A stretch of 34,693 nucleotides of DNA from an uncultured beta proteobacterium (lineage in GTDB: Bacteria > Pseudomonadota > Gammaproteobacteria > Burkholderiales > Burkholderiaceae_B). Below are positions 31,662 through 34,693 of this stretch, in pieces (position 1 is the stretch's first letter; each line of letters opens with the position of its first letter). The notes below the pieces were generated by a model. That model did no database searches. It saw only the letters and a list, made by a program, of their open reading frames with translations, and was not told the DNA's origin. Location of the stretch: positions 1 through 34,693 of the forward strand of contig CAITPF010000415.1 in assembly GCA_903894155.1 (NCBI GenBank), written 5' to 3'. The position numbers were made by a program, and so were the translations under genes.

Positions 31662-33278
31662 ATGACTCCCACGGATCACCTCCCCCTTCCGACCCAGCGA
31701 ACGGCGCTGATGCAGCACCTGGGAGACCAGCGGACCTACGATATCGCGGTCATCGGCGGCGGGGCGACGGGCCTGGGCGTTGCACTCGATGCCGCAGCCC
31801 GGGGCTACTCCGTGGTCCTGCTCGAATCCGAGGACTTCGCCAAGGGAACCTCGTCGCGCTCGACAAAACTGGTCCATGGCGGAGTGCGATACCTCGCGCA
31901 GGGCAACGTGTCGCTGGTGCGCGAAGCGCTGCACGAGCGTGCATCCGTGTTGCGCAACGCCCCCCATCTGGCGCACAGGCTGGCGTTCGTCATGCCCTGC
32001 TACCACTTCTGGGAGATCCCCTTCTACGGCGCTGGCCTGGTGATGTATGACGCGCTGGCGGGTAAGCGCGGCTTGGGCAAGACGGCAGTGCTTGGGCGCG
32101 TTGGGACGGTCGAGGCGTTGCCCAATATCCAGCCCGAAGGGTTAAAGGGTTCCGTAAAGTACTGGGACGGTCAGTTCGACGACGCACGCCTCGCACTCGC
32201 GCTCGCGCGCACGGCGGCGCAGCGTGGCGCACACCTGATCAACTACTGCGATGTCACCGGATTGCTGCATACCGATGGCAAGGTCGACGGCGTGGTCGCG
32301 CACGACAAGGAAACCGGTGCGCAATTCAATGTCAGGGCCAGATGCGTCATTAACGCGACCGGCGTCTGGGTGGATGCCCTGCGTCGGCAGGATGACGAAC
32401 ACGCCGGTCGCGAGATCGAGGATATCGTCGCGCCCAGTCAGGGCGTGCATGTGGTGGTTGACCGCGAATTCATGCCGTCGGATCACGCGCTCATCATCCC
32501 GAATACATCCGATGGGCGCGTATTGTTCACTGTCCCCTGGCTCGGCAAGGTCATCATCGGCACGACCGACACGCCGCGCCATGACCTGAGCCGTGAGCCA
32601 GACCCGTTCAGGGAGGAACTCGAGTTCATACTGCGCGAATCCGCAAAGTACCTCAGGCGTGCCCCCACCCCGGCTGACATCCGCAGCATCTGGGTCGGTT
32701 TGCGCCCACTGGTCAAGCCGCCAAAAAGCGCGGGCAACGACACCAAGGCGCTCAGCCGTGAGCACACGGTGCTCGTGAGCCATAGCGGAATGGTCACGGT
32801 CACCGGCGGCAAGTGGACAACCTACCGGGCCATGGCAGCCGATGTGCTGCAGCATTGCATCGAACGCGACCTGCTCCCGGCCCGATCCCCATGCACGACG
32901 GAAAGTCTTTTGCTGGTCGGTGCGCAGCGCGGGATGCCCGTGGCGCATGCGTTGTCCGATCCGCCTGACCTGCGGTCGTACGGCGACGAGGGGGAGACGG
33001 TGCAATCTCTGCCAGGCGCACAGAACGTGCTCGGCGGCGGTCTGACCGAAGCCATGGTGCGGTTCGCCGCCCGCTACGAATACGCGCGACGGGTCGAGGA
33101 TGTCCTTGCGCGACGCTCCCGCCTGTTGTTTCTCGACGCTGCGCTTGCCGCATCGCTGGCTGATGTCGTGGGCGAGATTCTGCGCGAAGAAACCGGGCTC
33201 GATCCGGAAGTGGAGAATTTCCGGGCCCTGACCCGCCATTATCTGCACCCGGCGCTGTTGCAGGGAGCCCCTCTTTGA
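31662..33278 (+). CDS. glpD: Aerobic glycerol-3-phosphate dehydrogenase
   Basis: A 538-residue FAD enzyme that oxidises sn-glycerol-3-phosphate to dihydroxyacetone phosphate at the inner membrane, passing electrons to quinone. The FAD dinucleotide fold is YDIAVIGGGATGLGVALDAA, followed by the DAO-family EDFAKGTSSRSTKLVHGGVR and YLAQGNVSLVREALHER. Later blocks are YWDGQFDDARLALALARTAA, VINATGVWVDAL, FTVPWLGKVIIGTTDTPRHD, WVGLRPLV and TVTGGKWTTYRAMAADV, with a C-terminal helical cap. The ATG at 31662 has AAGGA ten bases upstream; an ATG at 31644 lies before that site and is less likely. It lies 54 bases after glpK and completes the glycerol route. Confidence 0.95.
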   Translation: MTPTDHLPLPTQRTALMQHLGDQRTYDIAVIGGGATGLGVALDAAARGYSVVLLESEDFAKGTSSRSTKLVHGGVRYLAQGNVSLVREALHERASVLRNAPHLAHRLAFVMPCYHFWEIPFYGAGLVMYDALAGKRGLGKTAVLGRVGTVEALPNIQPEGLKGSVKYWDGQFDDARLALALARTAAQRGAHLINYCDVTGLLHTDGKVDGVVAHDKETGAQFNVRARCVINATGVWVDALRRQDDEHAGREIEDIVAPSQGVHVVVDREFMPSDHALIIPNTSDGRVLFTVPWLGKVIIGTTDTPRHDLSREPDPFREELEFILRESAKYLRRAPTPADIRSIWVGLRPLVKPPKSAGNDTKALSREHTVLVSHSGMVTVTGGKWTTYRAMAADVLQHCIERDLLPARSPCTTESLLLVGAQRGMPVAHALSDPPDLRSYGDEGETVQSLPGAQNVLGGGLTEAMVRFAARYEYARRVEDVLARRSRLLFLDAALAASLADVVGEILREETGLDPEVENFRALTRHYLHPALLQGAPL

Positions 33279-33343
33279 CCAACGCCCCGCCTGCTTACGG
33301 TTTGCAGCGGATGCCTGTTTTCCTTTTCGGGAGCTAACGTTCC

Positions 33344-33358
33344 GTGATGCAACATCAC
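33344..33358 (+). promoter_or_regulatory. Short dyad covering the TAXI gene start codon
   Basis: GTGATG (33344-33349), CAA, CATCAC (33353-33358) is a perfect 6-bp inverted repeat with a three-base loop that includes the ATG at 33347. If it folds in mRNA it could slow initiation. The stem is short and may be coincidence. Confidence 0.25.
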
Positions 33359-34693
33359 AAACGGATCAAATCGGTCGGCGCTTTCGCGACCGTAAGTCTG
33401 CTCAAGGAAATGCGCGCCTGGCGCGAGCTCGTGCGCAACGAATGGCCGCTGCTGTTGCTGCTGGCCTTTGGCATTGTTGCGCTGGTGAACTACACGCGTC
33501 CGCTGCCCCCGAAAGAAGTCACCATGGCGGTCGGCCAGGCAGGCTCTGCCCACATGCTGATTGCAAACTATTACGCGCAGTTTTTTGCCGATCGCGGGGT
33601 TGAACTCAAGATCATCCAGACCGAAGGCACGGGGCAGAATCTCAAGGCCATGACCGAGCAACCCGACGTCAAGGCCGGGATGATCGTGGGCGGCGCGATC
33701 AAGAAGGGGCAATACCCGACGCTGATGTCGCTGGGCAGTATCGAATACGAGCCGCTGTGGCTGTTTTACCGGGGGCCGGTCTTCGACAAGGACGACGTGT
33801 TCCAGCATTTCTCGACAAAACGAATCGCCATCGGAACCGGCGGCACGGCCACACAGCGGATCCTGCGCGAGATCCTTGCGCTGCGCGGGCTCAGCATGGC
33901 GGCGCAGGCGAATTTCCTGGTGTGGCCCCACCAGAAGGCCGCCGAGGCCCTGATCAACGGTGAAATCGATGCCATGGCCGTGGTGGATGGCTTTAATTCC
34001 CCGATGATCCAGCGGTTGCTGAGCACCCCGGGCATCCACCTCTACAGCTTCAACCTGGCACCGGCCTACATCAAGAAGCTGCCTTACCTGGATTCAGTGA
34101 TCATCCCGCGCGGATCGCTCGACCTGGCCGAAGTGCGCCCTCCCGAGGACGTCCGCATGGTCGCGTCGAGCCTGACCATGGTCGTCGACAAGGACTTGCA
34201 CCCCGCGATGCAATTGCTCTTCCTCATGGCGGCAGACCATTACGGCGACGCACGCGACCAGTTTTTAGCCCGGCCCGACGAATTCCCCTCCTACAAGGAC
34301 CAGAGCCTTCCGCTGAGTCCGGTTGCCAAGACGTATTTCGAAGAGGGTCCTCCCAAAGGCCTGCGCTTTGCACCCTTCTGGATGGCAAGCTTCGTCGACC
34401 GGGTATGGCTGCTGATCGTTGGCCTCATCGCGGTCGGCTACCCGCTTTATCGCCTGATGCCTAACTACCGCCACATGCAGTCGCGCGTCGAACTGGCGGG
34501 CGCCTATGAGGAGTTGCACGCCATCGAGCAATCCGCACGCGTTGCGCGCACGATCGCCGAAATCGACGAGGCACTGGCAGCCGTGCGACTTCTCGAAAAG
34601 GACATGGAAAAGTTCGCGGTACCCGAAGAGAGCATGCGTGACTATTATGGGTACTGGACCGGAATCAACCACGTGCTGCGGCTCATCAACGAG
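33347..34693 (+). CDS. TAXI-family TRAP-type solute-binding protein, membrane-anchored, incomplete
   Basis: An open frame of 449 codons that runs off the right edge with no stop. Residues 33-48 (WPLLLLLAFGIVALVN) form a membrane segment that probably anchors the protein, in place of a cleavable signal. The middle part is a TAXI/NMT1-like periplasmic binding domain: KEVTMAVGQAGSAHMLIANY, KIIQTEGTGQNLKAM, RIAIGTGGTATQRILREILA, then LINGEIDAMAVVDGFNSPM. Near residues 348-368 a second membrane segment (VWLLIVGLIAVGYPLYRLM) is followed by a charged helical tail likely to be coiled coil. This architecture is known in proteobacterial TAXI proteins lacking a partner permease. The start has GGGAG about 13 bases upstream. 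The ligand is unknown. Confidence 0.88.
   Translation, partial: MQHHKRIKSVGAFATVSLLKEMRAWRELVRNEWPLLLLLAFGIVALVNYTRPLPPKEVTMAVGQAGSAHMLIANYYAQFFADRGVELKIIQTEGTGQNLKAMTEQPDVKAGMIVGGAIKKGQYPTLMSLGSIEYEPLWLFYRGPVFDKDDVFQHFSTKRIAIGTGGTATQRILREILALRGLSMAAQANFLVWPHQKAAEALINGEIDAMAVVDGFNSPMIQRLLSTPGIHLYSFNLAPAYIKKLPYLDSVIIPRGSLDLAEVRPPEDVRMVASSLTMVVDKDLHPAMQLLFLMAADHYGDARDQFLARPDEFPSYKDQSLPLSPVAKTYFEEGPPKGLRFAPFWMASFVDRVWLLIVGLIAVGYPLYRLMPNYRHMQSRVELAGAYEELHAIEQSARVARTIAEIDEALAAVRLLEKDMEKFAVPEESMRDYYGYWTGINHVLRLINE

Noticed and set aside
1..34693. tRNA genes, CRISPR arrays, insertion sequences or a genomic-island boundary
   Set aside because: No cloverleaf, spaced repeat array, transposase or integrase was seen, and codon use and GC content look even apart from the short AT-rich gap at 7862-7997.

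Overview
The window is GC-rich, almost fully coding, and has the gene content of a betaproteobacterium of the order Burkholderiales. The Alcaligenaceae (Bordetella/Achromobacter/Pusillimonas relatives) fit best: there is a Bug/TctC-type receptor, two DctPQM TRAP transporters tied to small catabolic operons, a HiPIP, a membrane-anchored TAXI protein, and ugp/glp genes arranged divergently. This placement is inferred from gene content, not from a phylogenetic marker. I saw no tRNA, rRNA, CRISPR array, insertion sequence or prophage gene. No gap between genes exceeds about 210 bases.

Layout. (a) 1-5676, minus strand: one catabolic operon, reading crotonase, DUF1445 putative hydro-lyase, TRAP DctP, DctQ, DctM, DUF2848 protein, amidase (cut by the window edge). 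(b) 5858-8653: a Bug/TctC receptor, a Tat-exported HiPIP with a tandem 25-bp repeat in its leader, a SlyB-like lipoprotein on the minus strand, a four-cysteine Rap1a-like exported protein and a small glycine-zipper lipoprotein. (c) 15448-8666, minus strand: a seven-gene operon for a self-contained type II fatty-acid-synthase-like pathway. It holds a FabL-type enoyl reductase, a FabG ketoreductase, a long ACP, a double hot-dog dehydratase, a ketosynthase, a chain-length-factor-like ketosynthase that has lost its cysteine, and a fusion of an AcpS-type phosphopantetheinyl transferase to an LpxL-type acyltransferase. (d) 15630-17153: a methylmalonate-semialdehyde dehydrogenase. (e) 17310-19752: queC, a triple-domain queD and queE, for preQ0 synthesis, preceded by two tandem hairpin units. 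(f) 24764-19776, minus strand: CoA-transferase, PDC-lactonase-like amidohydrolase, TRAP DctPQM. (g) 24933-25742: an exported SGNH-hydrolase-like protein. (h) 29866-25759, minus strand: ugpB-ugpA-ugpE-ugpC, divergent from glpK-glpD (30075-33278). (i) 33347 to the end: a TAXI-family protein with a membrane segment at each end, incomplete.

How they work together. Region (c) encodes every step of an elongation cycle (condensation, ketoreduction, dehydration, enoyl reduction), its own carrier protein, the enzyme that activates the carrier, and an acyltransferase that could unload the chain onto an acceptor. The FabL-type reductase argues for a saturated acyl product rather than an aryl polyene. 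This is the most interesting system here, and its product cannot be read from the sequence. The ugp and glp genes form a glycerol / sn-glycerol-3-phosphate uptake and oxidation unit. The two TRAP operons look like independent modules for uptake and CoA-dependent breakdown of unidentified carboxylates. The second notable protein is QueD: three PTPS-like repeats in one chain, of which only the middle one keeps the full catalytic set.
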